The notes under the pieces: generated by a model
What the model saw: only the letters and a program-made list of their open reading frames with translations
Database searches by the model: none
Told to the model about the DNA's origin: nothing
Program-made: the position numbers and the translations under genes
Part shown: piece by piece, positions 17,473 to 25,886 of the stretch
How positions within the stretch are numbered: position 1 is the first letter of the stretch
Layout: each line of letters opens with the position of its first letter
DNA from: Bacillota bacterium
GTDB lineage: Bacteria > Bacillota > Bacilli > Paenibacillales > Paenibacillaceae
Assembly: GCA_023391635.1 (NCBI GenBank)
Contig: JAEWAQ010000026.1
Location: 62,001-126,000, forward strand
DNA length: 64,000 bases
Direction: 5' to 3'

Positions 17473-18614
17473 CGCTTCAGCACCTCCTGCAAGGCGCGGA
17501 TCAGCCGCTCGTTCTCGTGGCGAAGGCGTATGGCGACGCGGAAATAGGAGGCGTCCAGCCCTTTGAACAGCGAGGCGTCACGGATCATGATCCCGTGCGC
17601 GGCCATCGCCTGTTGTAGCCGCAAAGCAGTAAAGCCGCTTGCCGCCGGCAGCGAAGCCAGCAGGAAGTTGACATCGCTCGGCACGACGCGAAGCCCGAGA
17701 TCCTGCAAGCGGCCGACCAGCCACGGCCGCTCCCGTGCCAGCCACTCGCGCGTCCGAGCGGCATAGGCATGATCGTCCAGCACGGCTTCGCCGATAAGCT
17801 GGGCGAGGAAGTTCACGCTCCACTGCGTCTGGAGCGCGGCAAGCCGGCGCACCCGATCCGGGTGCGCCACCAGAAAGCCGAGCCGGATGCCCGGCACGGC
17901 GTAGAACTTGGTCATCGAGCGGATGACGATGACCCGATCCGACGCGGCCGCCTCCCGCAGCAGGGAGCGGCCCGCTTCATCCGGGACGAAGTCCATGAAC
18001 GCTTCGTCCACGATCAGCTGCGCGCCCGATTGCACCAGGTCGCGCAACACTCCGTCCGGGACTAGCCGCCCGGTCGGATTGTTCGGATGGCCGAGGAAGA
18101 TCGTTCTTTCCATCGGCCGGGGCAAGTCCAGACTGCCTGAGCAGGACGACTGGCCCGCCATCGCGTTAGCTCCTGCGGTGCCTTGCCACACCCAATTTCG
18201 CATATCCGGCACCCTGAAATCATCCTCCGCATGCAGCGGCCATTCGGCGATGTTCCCGCCGATCTTGCCTATCGCCTCTTCGTATTCGGAAAACGATGGC
18301 CTCGCCAGCACCGTCGTCACCGGCCGGAGCAATCGAACGGCCAGCTCGATCAGTTCCGCCGCGCCGTTGCCGACGAGGATGCTGTCCATCGGCACGTCAT
18401 AGACGGCAGACAGCTTGGCCCGCAGCTTGCGAACGGCCGGATCCGGATACCGAACGATGTCCCGCCAGCGATCGCGCAACAGATCGCCGACCGCTTCAGG
18501 CGGACCCCAAGGATTCATATTCGAACTGAAGTCTAGCCAATCATCGGCCGGAATACCGTACGCGTCCTCCGCCGTTCGCAAATCGCCGCCATGCCCGTAT
18601 CGTTCCAGTTGCAT
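17469..18614 (-). CDS. cobD: L-threonine-O-3-phosphate decarboxylase
   Basis: PLP enzyme that makes (R)-1-amino-2-propanol O-2-phosphate for the nucleotide loop. It has 381 residues from the ATG at 18614 (MQLERYGHGGDL), which has AGGGGG nine bases upstream; the in-frame ATG at 18641 lacks a ribosome-binding site. It belongs to aminotransferase class I/II. The motifs are LDFSSNMNPWGPP, LGHPNNPTG and the Schiff-base lysine in RSMTKFYAVPG. It lies between cobS and cbiP; the gap to cobS is 67 bases, the widest within this part of the operon. Confidence 0.94.
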   Translation of the reverse strand: MQLERYGHGGDLRTAEDAYGIPADDWLDFSSNMNPWGPPEAVGDLLRDRWRDIVRYPDPAVRKLRAKLSAVYDVPMDSILVGNGAAELIELAVRLLRPVTTVLARPSFSEYEEAIGKIGGNIAEWPLHAEDDFRVPDMRNWVWQGTAGANAMAGQSSCSGSLDLPRPMERTIFLGHPNNPTGRLVPDGVLRDLVQSGAQLIVDEAFMDFVPDEAGRSLLREAAASDRVIVIRSMTKFYAVPGIRLGFLVAHPDRVRRLAALQTQWSVNFLAQLIGEAVLDDHAYAARTREWLARERPWLVGRLQDLGLRVVPSDVNFLLASLPAASGFTALRLQQAMAAHGIMIRDASLFKGLDASYFRVAIRLRHENERLIRALQEVLKR

Positions 18615-18681
18615 CCTCACTCGCCCCCTGCAGTTTGCCATCTAAACCTAACTGACCCACGAATGAAAATCTTGACCATCC

Positions 18682-19599
18682 CTAACCGAACCGGAACAAG
18701 TACGCGACAAGTCCAAGCAGCAAAGCGAGCTCGATCGTCTCGTTCAGCGCCCCGTATACGTCGCCGGTTAGGCCGCCCAGCTTGCGCGCGGCGAAGGTCG
18801 CGCCGATCCCGCCGACGAGCCCGGTAGCGGCGGACAGCACCGCGCACGCAACAAGCGCATCCTGCCAATCCCATCCTCCCCCCACGCACAGCACCAGCAC
18901 GGACAACAGAGTGGCAAGCGCGACCGCCGCTGTCGCATGGCGCCCGCGCACCGAACGGAACATCCCGCCGAGCCCCGAGCCACCCTGCCTGGCATAGGGC
19001 CAGAAAGCAATCGCGGCAGGCAGGAAAACGCGACTCCAAATGGGTACCAGCGTAAATAAAAGGCATCGTTCGATCAGTGATAACGGACAGGCCAAGCGGA
19101 TGTACGCCAGGGATGGAACCATCGATCCGACATCAACGCCGGTTTCGAACGCCGCTGCTCCGCCGTCCAGGAGAGCCGCGAGCAGCATCATTTTCATCAA
19201 CAACAGCAGTACGCACGCGATGACACCCATCGCACCGACGCGGCTGTCCTTCATGATTTCCAGCATGCGTTCGCGCGGGCGGTAACTGAGCAGGCCGTCC
19301 GCTGTGTCCATGAAGCCGTCCAGATGCAAGCCGCCGGTCAGGAACACCCATAGCCCCAGCGCAAGCGCCGCGACCACATAAAGCGGAAAAACCGCGGATA
19401 ATCCATAAGCAGCCCCGGCTGCAAGCATTCCGATCAATAGCCCCGCCGCCGGATAGAATACGGTGCTGCGCCTGTAGATCGCATCCGATTCCGGAAATCG
19501 CACGGGCAGCGGCAAGCGGGTCAAAAATTGCAGTGCAGCGACGAGCGGCAGGAACCCGCCGTCTAAGACAACGCGAACAACATTACGATAAGCGCGCAT
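18682..19599 (-). CDS. cobS: Adenosylcobinamide-GDP ribazoletransferase
   Basis: Integral membrane enzyme that joins adenosylcobinamide-GDP and alpha-ribazole. The start is taken as ATG 19599, six bases behind GGGAGG, giving 305 residues against about 250 usual. The signature GGLHLDGFMDTADGL lies near 89-103 and TGDVYGALNE near the C-terminus. Six or more hydrophobic segments are visible. An additional loop at about 145-183, between two membrane segments, accounts for most of the excess length. The start lies 37 bases inside the end of cbiB. Confidence 0.93.
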   Translation of the reverse strand: MRAYRNVVRVVLDGGFLPLVAALQFLTRLPLPVRFPESDAIYRRSTVFYPAAGLLIGMLAAGAAYGLSAVFPLYVVAALALGLWVFLTGGLHLDGFMDTADGLLSYRPRERMLEIMKDSRVGAMGVIACVLLLLMKMMLLAALLDGGAAAFETGVDVGSMVPSLAYIRLACPLSLIERCLLFTLVPIWSRVFLPAAIAFWPYARQGGSGLGGMFRSVRGRHATAAVALATLLSVLVLCVGGGWDWQDALVACAVLSAATGLVGGIGATFAARKLGGLTGDVYGALNETIELALLLGLVAYLFRFG

Positions 19600-20669
19600 A
19601 GGCATCCTCCCGCAATCAGATAACTGACGCTGTACAGCAAGCGAACCGTCCGGGGAATGTCTTCCCGATCCAGCGGACGGGTCGCCCAACCCATGCGTGC
19701 TCGTTCGCTAACAATGCTGCCGTAGCGATTCGTGCCGCCGAGCTGGATACCGAGCGCCCCGGCCACCGCCGATTCCGGGATGCCGCTGTTCGGGCTCGGG
19801 TGCAGGCGGGCGAACCGGCGCTCGGCGCGCCGAGCGCCGCGTGCGGACATGCCTCTCCTTAGCAGCGCGGCCAGTGCAAGCAGCCAGCCAGTCAGACGCG
19901 CAGGTAAGTAATTCAACGCGTCGTCAAGACGGGCGGAAGCCCAGCCGAAATCGCGGTACTTGTCGTTCTTATACCCGACCATCGAATCCAGCGTGTTCGC
20001 CGCCCGGTAGAGCATCGCCAGCGGAGCCGCCCCCAGCAGCGCGAACAGGATCGGCGACACGAAGGCATCCACCGTGTTCTCCGCCACCGTCTCGACTGCC
20101 GCACGCGACACTTCCGCTTCGTCCAGCTCCGCCGTATCCCGGCCGACGATATAGCCGACGTGCTTGCGCGCCGCCGCCATATCGCCCCGGGCGATCGGTT
20201 CGTACACGAGCATCGCGGCATCCTTCAGTCCTTTGACGGCGATCGTCGTGGAAATGAGCCACGCATGCGCGAGATAGCCCAGCCAAGGGTGAATCCGTCC
20301 CAGCAGCGTGCCGATTGCCCATGTCGCCGCGAAGCTGGCCGCAGTCACGATTACGGCCAACAGAACGCCCCGCCGACGCTTACGGCTAGCCAACTTCTTG
20401 CCGCGCTGCGGATCGACCGTTGCCCCGCCTTGACCGATAACCAACTTCTTGTCAGAGTTTGCTTCGTCGGTTGCCCCACCCTGACCGACAGGAATTGCGC
20501 CTTCGGTCACCGCATCCTGACTGATCGCAAGTCTGCGCTCGAGCGCCGAGATCAGCTTGCCGATCCCGACGACCGGATGCGGCAGGCGACGCGGATCGCC
20601 CAACCACCAATCGAGCGCAATCGCGGCCAGTACCATCCCCAATATTTCCGGCAATGAATAGAAGATCAT
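19563..20669 (-). CDS. cbiB: Adenosylcobinamide-phosphate synthase
   Basis: Membrane enzyme that couples aminopropanol phosphate to adenosylcobyric acid, 368 residues from the ATG at 20669, which overlaps the cobU stop (ATGA). Family motifs are LDWWLGDPRRLPHPVVGIG, GRDTAELDEAEVSRAAVE, ETVAENTVDAFVSP and YKNDKYRDFG. The first cytoplasmic loop carries an insert at about 52-100 with two copies of a 15-residue unit (GQGGAT...KKL) and a basic tail KRRRG. Without the insert the length matches the family. Its partners cobS and cobU flank it in the operon. Confidence 0.93.
   Translation of the reverse strand: MIFYSLPEILGMVLAAIALDWWLGDPRRLPHPVVGIGKLISALERRLAISQDAVTEGAIPVGQGGATDEANSDKKLVIGQGGATVDPQRGKKLASRKRRRGVLLAVIVTAASFAATWAIGTLLGRIHPWLGYLAHAWLISTTIAVKGLKDAAMLVYEPIARGDMAAARKHVGYIVGRDTAELDEAEVSRAAVETVAENTVDAFVSPILFALLGAAPLAMLYRAANTLDSMVGYKNDKYRDFGWASARLDDALNYLPARLTGWLLALAALLRRGMSARGARRAERRFARLHPSPNSGIPESAVAGALGIQLGGTNRYGSIVSERARMGWATRPLDREDIPRTVRLLYSVSYLIAGGCLCALIVMLFALS
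20391..20486. repeat. Two-copy in-frame repeat within cbiB
   Basis: Two direct 45-base copies at 20442-20486 and 20391-20435, offset 51 bases, encode GQGGATDEANSDKKL and GQGGATVDPQRGKKL. The ends are well conserved and the centres differ. The offset is a multiple of three, so the frame is kept. Confidence 0.85.
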
Positions 20670-21244
20670 CGAGGTGTCCCATCTCCCCGGGGCAACGTGT
20701 AGGCGAGGCGCTTCAATTCCACCGGAATGCCCGCCGTGACGAGAAACACTTCCTCGCATACCGCGGCCAGCCGCTGGTTCATCCAACCCGCCAGGTCACG
20801 GAATTGCCTGCCGAGCGGATAGGCCGGCACGACGCCTGATCCGACTTCGTTCGTGACGGCGATAACGGCATCGTCTGCGGACAGCTGCGAGAATGCCGAG
20901 ATGAGCGCTTCCACCTGCGCTTGCACGGCCGCTTCGGCATCTGCCTCCCGTTCGCAGCGGATCAACCAGTTCGACAGCCATAGCGTCAGGCAATCGATCA
21001 GCACGATCGAGCCGCGGCTTGCTTCCAGCACCTGGACCAGATGATAGGGCTCTTCAACGGTGTTCCATAAGAACGGCATGCCTTCCCTTCGCACCTGGTG
21101 CCGCCTGATCCGCTCGCGCATCTCATCGTCCAACGTTTGCGAAGTCGCCACGTAGATGCCCTCTGTGCCGAGAGAGGCAGCAAATTGCTCCGCAAACCAG
21201 CTCTTGCCGCTCCTCGCTCCGCCTGTGATCAGTACCGATGCCAT
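20666..21244 (-). CDS. cobU: Adenosylcobinamide kinase / adenosylcobinamide-phosphate guanylyltransferase
   Basis: Bifunctional enzyme that phosphorylates adenosylcobinamide and then transfers GMP from GTP. It has 192 residues, the normal size. The P-loop GGARSGKS is at 8-15. The expected GMP-bound histidine is in RRHQVRR near residue 49, and IDCLTLWLSNWL and TNEVGSGVVP are family signatures. The ATG follows AAGGGGGAA. It is 89 bases downstream of cobT and overlaps cbiB by four bases. The orientation and coupling fit ordered nucleotide-loop assembly. Confidence 0.95.
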   Translation of the reverse strand: MASVLITGGARSGKSWFAEQFAASLGTEGIYVATSQTLDDEMRERIRRHQVRREGMPFLWNTVEEPYHLVQVLEASRGSIVLIDCLTLWLSNWLIRCEREADAEAAVQAQVEALISAFSQLSADDAVIAVTNEVGSGVVPAYPLGRQFRDLAGWMNQRLAAVCEEVFLVTAGIPVELKRLAYTLPRGDGTPR

Positions 21245-21333
21245 CCCGATTCCCCCTTCTGTTCGAACGCATCTATGCCGCGAGCCCCGTTATCGATCCG
21301 TCTTGCGCGCACTTGTACGGCCTGCATGCACTC

Positions 21334-22383
21334 TTAGCCCTGCGACACGCCGGCATCCGTGAACGTCGCCATCTCGTTCATCACTTTGACCGCGGCGTCG
21401 ATCACGGACATACCGAGCGCCGCGCCTGTTCCCTCGCCGAGCCGCATGTCCAGGTGCAGCATCGGCGCGAGCCCTAGCAACTCCAGCGCCGACCGGTGAC
21501 CCTTCTCTTCCGACAGGTGAGAGGCGATCATGTAATCTCGCGACTGCGGCGCGATCCGATAAGCTGTCAGCGCGGCGACGGTGGCGATGAAGCCGTCGAT
21601 CACGACCGGGCATCGATTCGCCGCCGCGCCAAGCACGACGCCGACGAGGCCGGCGATTTCCAGGCCGCCGAGCTTCGTAAGCACGTCCAGCGGATCGGCC
21701 GCTTCAGGCGCATTCACGTCGATGGCACGCTGCACCGCCTCGCGCTTGCACACGAGCCCTTCGTCGTCAACCCCGGTGCCCCGACCGACAGCGAGCGCGA
21801 TGTCGATGTCGCCGAGCACGGCTAACATCGCCGCGCTCGGCGTCGTATTGCCGATACCCATCTCGCCGGTCGCGAACGCCCCATAGCCTGCCACAACCAG
21901 CTCTTCCACGACCGCGATGCCCGATTCAATCGTCTGGACCGCCTCTCCGCGGGACATTGCCGGACCGCGGGCGATATTGCCCGTACCCTGGCGAATCTTC
22001 CTCACAAGCAGCCGTTCGTGGGCCACGTCCTTCTTCATCCCCATATCCACGCACACAACGTCGGCGCCGGCATGCCGGGCGAGCACGTTGACCGCCGCCC
22101 CGCCGCCGAGAAAATTGAGCACCATCTGCGGCGTCACTTCCTGCGGAAACGCGCTGACTCCTTCCTCGCATACGCCGTGGTCGCCGGCCATGACGACGAT
22201 CGCCTTGCGCTGCGGCGTCAGGGGGAACGTCGCTCGAATGCCGGCCAACTGCACGACGATCCGCTCCAGCTTGCCCAAGCTGCCCTGCGGCTTCGTCAAG
22301 CTGTCCAGCCTATCCTCCGCCAGACACATCGTCTCCGCATCCAGCGGCCGAATGTTCGCCAGCGTCCGCATCAACTTTTCCAT
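21334..22383 (-). CDS. cobT: Nicotinate-nucleotide--dimethylbenzimidazole phosphoribosyltransferase
   Basis: Forms alpha-ribazole phosphate from nicotinate mononucleotide and a lower-ligand base such as dimethylbenzimidazole. It has 349 residues. The motifs include SLTKPQGSLGKLE, MAGDHGV, GEMGIGNTT and the catalytic glutamate, Glu317 in RLGEGTG, the same number as in the Salmonella enzyme. The start follows GGAAGGA. No alpha-ribazole phosphatase (cobC) gene is present next to it, so that step is performed by a gene elsewhere or by a general phosphatase. Confidence 0.95.
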   Translation of the reverse strand: MEKLMRTLANIRPLDAETMCLAEDRLDSLTKPQGSLGKLERIVVQLAGIRATFPLTPQRKAIVVMAGDHGVCEEGVSAFPQEVTPQMVLNFLGGGAAVNVLARHAGADVVCVDMGMKKDVAHERLLVRKIRQGTGNIARGPAMSRGEAVQTIESGIAVVEELVVAGYGAFATGEMGIGNTTPSAAMLAVLGDIDIALAVGRGTGVDDEGLVCKREAVQRAIDVNAPEAADPLDVLTKLGGLEIAGLVGVVLGAAANRCPVVIDGFIATVAALTAYRIAPQSRDYMIASHLSEEKGHRSALELLGLAPMLHLDMRLGEGTGAALGMSVIDAAVKVMNEMATFTDAGVSQG

Positions 22384-22434
22384 CCGATTTTCCTTCCTCG
22401 CGCAGCTTCACGCAGCTGCATCCCACCGTTGCGG

Positions 22435-23355
22435 TCAGGCAATAACTTCCGGCACAGCCGCCGCAGCTGATGCTGCTGCCGACACGCCGCTTATCGTCTG
22501 CGGCGACAAGATCACTTGCGGCACGCCGCTGACCGGATGGCTAGCGATGACCGGCGTAATGCCGTAAACCTCGCGGATCAACTCCGCGCGAAGAAGCTCG
22601 CGTGGCGTTCCGATTTCCACCACTCGGCCATGATGAAGCAGAAGCAGCCGATCGCAATACAGCGCCGCCAAATTGAGATCGTGCAGCACCGCGACGACAG
22701 TCATGCCCGTTTCCCGCCGCCACTCCGTGATCCGGTCCATCAATTGAATCTGATGGCCGATATCCAGGTACGTCGTCGGTTCATCCAAGAGGAGCAGACG
22801 AGGCTGCTGCGCCATCGTCTTGCCGAGCGCCGCCCGTTGCCGCTCCCCGCCGCTCAAGTGAGCAAGCGGACGATCCGCCAGGTCCGTCAACCCAAGCCGC
22901 GCTATGATATCGTCGATGAGCGATGGCCCCGCCGTACCAACTTTACCGATATGATTGCCACCGCCGCTGTCGCCGCTTCCTCCTGATCCGACCGTACTGC
23001 CGCCGCCCGACCTGACTTGCGTCCGTTCTTCCCCCAGCCAATTCTGAAACGGGTACCGCCCCATCTCCACGACTTCCCGCACGGTGAATCCGATAGGCGG
23101 GAGCGCTTCTTGCTGCAGAACCGCCATCCATCGGGCCAGCGCCTTGCGCGAGTGCGCGTCCGCCGACTGCCCGTTCAGCACGATCCGCCCGGCATCCGCT
23201 CGCTCCACGGCCGACAACAGCTTGACGAGCGTCGACTTGCCGCTTCCGTTCGGGCCGATGATGCCGAAGAACTCGCCGTTCGCCACCTGGAAATTCACTT
23301 CATCCAGTACCAGCGCGTTGCCGTACGATTTCTGTACGTTCTCCACCCGGATCAT
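22435..23355 (-). CDS. btuD: Cobalamin ABC transporter ATP-binding protein
   Basis: ATPase of a FecCDE/BtuCD-type importer, 306 residues. Walker A GPNGSGKST is at 34-42, the Q-loop near 81, the signature LSGGERQR at 167-174, Walker B LLLLDEPTT at 187-195 and the switch histidine in VLHDLNLAA. Between the Q-loop region and the signature there is an unusual Gly/Ser-rich stretch at about 115-144 that standard BtuD/FecE proteins lack. The C-terminal tail is Ala-rich. The ATG has GGGGTG upstream. It follows the permease by seven bases, and the cobalamin riboswitch upstream supports the substrate call. Confidence 0.92.
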   Translation of the reverse strand: MIRVENVQKSYGNALVLDEVNFQVANGEFFGIIGPNGSGKSTLVKLLSAVERADAGRIVLNGQSADAHSRKALARWMAVLQQEALPPIGFTVREVVEMGRYPFQNWLGEERTQVRSGGGSTVGSGGSGDSGGGNHIGKVGTAGPSLIDDIIARLGLTDLADRPLAHLSGGERQRAALGKTMAQQPRLLLLDEPTTYLDIGHQIQLMDRITEWRRETGMTVVAVLHDLNLAALYCDRLLLLHHGRVVEIGTPRELLRAELIREVYGITPVIASHPVSGVPQVILSPQTISGVSAAASAAAAVPEVIA

Positions 23356-23362
23356 TCCGTCG

Positions 23363-24400
23363 TCACCCCCCTTGTTGCTTATTCTTGCGAAGCAGATACG
23401 CGAAGAACGGCGCGCCGAGGAAGGCGGTCACGACGCCAAGCGGAATCTCCGTCGGGGCGAGCGCCGTCCGCGCGATCGTGTCGGCCCACAGCACGTAGAC
23501 GCCGCCGAAGATCGCCGCAAGCGGCAGCAACAACCGGTAATCCGGCCCTGCCATCAGCCGCACGAGATGCGGCACGACGAGTCCGACGAATCCGATCGTG
23601 CCTACGATCGACACGGCGGCCGCGGTGATCAGCGTCGAGACGATCAGCACGACGAGCCGCGTCCGCTGCACGTGGATGCCGAGGTGCGCAGCCTGTCGCT
23701 CCCCGAGCGCGAAAACATTCAATGCTCTGCCATAGAGCAGCAAGACGGCTGCGCCGACCGCTAAATAAGGCAGCAGGACGCCCGTGAACGACCATCCGCG
23801 AAGCGACAGGCTGCCCATCAGCCAGAAGACGATCTCGTTGACGACCGTGTCGGACATGGACACCATGAACGAGACGAGCGAACCGAGGAACGCGGAGACG
23901 ACGACGCCGGATAGGATGAGCGTCTCCAGCCGGAATTTGCCGTTCACGTTCGCGAGCCGGAGCACGATCCATAAGCTGACCAGTCCGGTCGCGAAGGCGA
24001 CGATCGGGATCGACCACTTGCCCAGGAGCGCGGTATGAAGGCCGAACAAGATCAGAAAAGCGGCGCCGACGGCCGAACCCGAGGCGACGCCAAGCGTGTA
24101 CGGGTCGGCCAACGGGTTGCGCAGCACGCCCTGGAACCCCGCGCCGGCCAGCGACAGGCACGCGCCGACCAGGATGGCCAGCAGCACCCGCGGCAGCCGC
24201 ACTTTCAGCACGATTTGTTCCGACGATTCCGCCGCCCCGTTCCATCCCATCTGCTCGCCGATCCACGGAAGCTGATGCGCCAATATGCGCCATACTTCCG
24301 CTAGAGGCAATGGCGCGGAACCGAGCGACAAGCTGACGACAACCGAGAAGAGAAGCAGTGCGGAACCTGCTCCTCCCCATAAGAGAACTTTGCGCCTCAC
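23363..24400 (-). CDS. btuC: Cobalamin ABC transporter permease (FecCD family)
   Basis: Membrane subunit of the B12 importer, 345 residues with about ten hydrophobic spans. Family motifs are LPRVLLAILVGACLSLAG, GVLRNPLADPYTLG, GSAVGAAF and GLVVPHLVRLMAGPDYR, the last forming the coupling region to the ATPase. The GTG start overlaps the stop of the binding-protein gene (GTGA) and has only a weak ribosome-binding site, so translation is probably coupled. Iron-siderophore permeases have the same fold; the riboswitch and neighbours argue for corrinoids. Confidence 0.93.
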   Translation of the reverse strand: MRRKVLLWGGAGSALLLFSVVVSLSLGSAPLPLAEVWRILAHQLPWIGEQMGWNGAAESSEQIVLKVRLPRVLLAILVGACLSLAGAGFQGVLRNPLADPYTLGVASGSAVGAAFLILFGLHTALLGKWSIPIVAFATGLVSLWIVLRLANVNGKFRLETLILSGVVVSAFLGSLVSFMVSMSDTVVNEIVFWLMGSLSLRGWSFTGVLLPYLAVGAAVLLLYGRALNVFALGERQAAHLGIHVQRTRLVVLIVSTLITAAAVSIVGTIGFVGLVVPHLVRLMAGPDYRLLLPLAAIFGGVYVLWADTIARTALAPTEIPLGVVTAFLGAPFFAYLLRKNKQQGG

Positions 24401-25410
24401 GGCTTCACGAGTCCCGGATAGATCCCTTCGGCAATCGCGAGCAGCCCTTGCGTGATCCGCGGACCTGGCCGAGCCAGCACGTTGCGGTCGAGCGCCGCCA
24501 TGCGGCCTTCCTTGATCGCCGTGATCTTATCCCAGCCGCTGCGGGACCGAATCAATTCCTCGAGCGGCTTGCCGGTCTTGTTATCGATCAGATCGGCAGC
24601 GTACAGAATGACCTCCGGATCGTCCTGAATGATCTTCTCTTCGTTGATCGCTTTCCAGCCCTGCAGATCGGATGCGATATTGAGGCCGCCGGCGGTCGTG
24701 ATCAATTCGTCCAGGAACTCGCCCTTGCCGACCGTCCACCCCGGGGAAAATTCAAGGTAGACCCGTTTCTTGTCTCCCTCTATCAGCGTTGCAGCAGCCT
24801 GTTTCACCTTATCGACGTCCGCCTGCATCTGCGCCACGAATGCTTCGGCCGCATCCTGGGTGTCGGTAATCGCGCCAATCCGCAAGATATTGTCCATGAC
24901 GTCCTGAACGGTCTTCGGCTCGGTCTTGTACAGCTTCATGCCCAGCGAGCGGAACTTCTCCGCGACGTCGTCCTTCATCGAGATGCCCCCGATGACGAGG
25001 TCCGCATTGGCGGCGATGATCGCTTCCTCGTTTGGTTTCGTCACGCTGCCCATCTTCGGCTTGGCGGCGGCTTCCTGCGGATAATCGTCGAAATCCGATA
25101 CGCCGAACACCTTATCGCCGAGTCCAAGCACGAACAAGATTTCCGTCTCCGACGGCGACACCGACACGATGCGCTCCGGCGCTTTGTCGAACGTGATTTC
25201 CGCACCTGTCGCGTCCTTCACCGTAAACGGGTATTGCGTAGCCTTGCCATTGTCCGACGGCGCCGCCGTTTGCGTGCCGGCCGGCGCCGACTCCGGCGCG
25301 ATCGATGCTGCCGGGCTCTGCGCCCCCTGATTCCCCGTTTCTTTGCCTCCGCATGCCGCGACCGCCACCGACAACATGGCCAACAACAGCACTATGCTCA
25401 ACTTTTTCAT
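24397..25410 (-). CDS. btuF: Cobalamin-binding lipoprotein
   Basis: Extracytoplasmic solute-binding protein of the B12 importer, 337 residues. The start is ATG 25410, about nine bases behind AAAGGAAG. The signal is KKLSIVLLLAMLSVAVAAC with the lipid-anchor Cys20 in VAAC. A low-complexity Ala/Pro/Ser linker at about 25-52 precedes the Peripla_BP_2 domain (PERIVSVSPSETEILFVLG). It is the first gene of the cobalamin operon, with the riboswitch and terminator directly upstream, so its expression should fall when B12 is plentiful. Confidence 0.93.
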   Translation of the reverse strand: MKKLSIVLLLAMLSVAVAACGGKETGNQGAQSPAASIAPESAPAGTQTAAPSDNGKATQYPFTVKDATGAEITFDKAPERIVSVSPSETEILFVLGLGDKVFGVSDFDDYPQEAAAKPKMGSVTKPNEEAIIAANADLVIGGISMKDDVAEKFRSLGMKLYKTEPKTVQDVMDNILRIGAITDTQDAAEAFVAQMQADVDKVKQAAATLIEGDKKRVYLEFSPGWTVGKGEFLDELITTAGGLNIASDLQGWKAINEEKIIQDDPEVILYAADLIDNKTGKPLEELIRSRSGWDKITAIKEGRMAALDRNVLARPGPRITQGLLAIAEGIYPGLVKP

Positions 25411-25474
25411 TTCCCGCATCTTCCTTTCGATCCCTATTCGAGATGCGCCCTGCGAATTGAATGCCGGAACGAAC

Positions 25475-25508
25475 AAAAACCCCGCTTCCACGAAATACGA
25501 AGGCGGGG
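25475..25508 (-). terminator. Intrinsic terminator between the B12 riboswitch and btuF
   Basis: On the minus strand CCCCGCCTTC (25508-25499) pairs with GAAGCGGGG (25488-25480) with one bulged base, and TTTTT follows at 25479-25475. It lies about 110 bases downstream of the aptamer and 65 bases upstream of the btuF start. That is the expected position for the off-state of a transcription-terminating expression platform. Confidence 0.82.
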
Positions 25509-25618
25509 TGAGGACTTCAGGTTATGGATCGAATGATCGTTCGCGCATGAGCGCACAGATGTCAATATCCGATGCCTGATAGCAGCCTATCCTTTTTCCG
25601 CGAAGGATTTCGTTGGCA

Positions 25619-25800
25619 TGCCGATCAGGCAGGTTTCCTGGCTTACGGGTCGTTGCGACGCTCTCTCCTTCCCATTCCGGACGGAACAGTGGAACTGCGA
25701 GATCGTCCCCGAATTACAGTGGCGGGACCGCGCCGGATTTGCACCGGCTTCCCTTTTAACCTTGCGGCGAGGCAAGGCACCTGACGGCTCGTATTCAATT
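25619..25800 (-). ncRNA. Cobalamin riboswitch aptamer
   Basis: The minus strand shows the ordered conserved blocks of the adenosylcobalamin riboswitch: AGGTGCC (about 25782-25776), AAGGGAAGCCGGTGCAAATC, GGCGCGGTCCCGCCACTG, and the B12 box AAGCCAGGAAACCTGCC (25644-25628). The order, spacing and total of about 180 bases match the family (Rfam RF00174 class, judged by eye). It controls the twelve-gene cobalamin uptake and assembly operon, with a terminator as the switchable element. Confidence 0.96.
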
Positions 25801-25822
25801 GTTAGAGCGAATGCTCTCTCGC

Positions 25823-25828
25823 ATTATA
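25823..25828 (-). promoter_or_regulatory. -10 box of the cobalamin operon
   Basis: TATAAT on the minus strand, about 22 bases upstream of the aptamer, would place the transcript start near 25816. No convincing -35 hexamer is at 16-18 bases; TTCCTT at 17 bases is poor. Confidence 0.6.
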
Positions 25829-25886
25829 GTCTATCAATCCGCAAAAAGGAAGTGAGCACGGTCACATTTCCCGACTGCCGTTTCAT

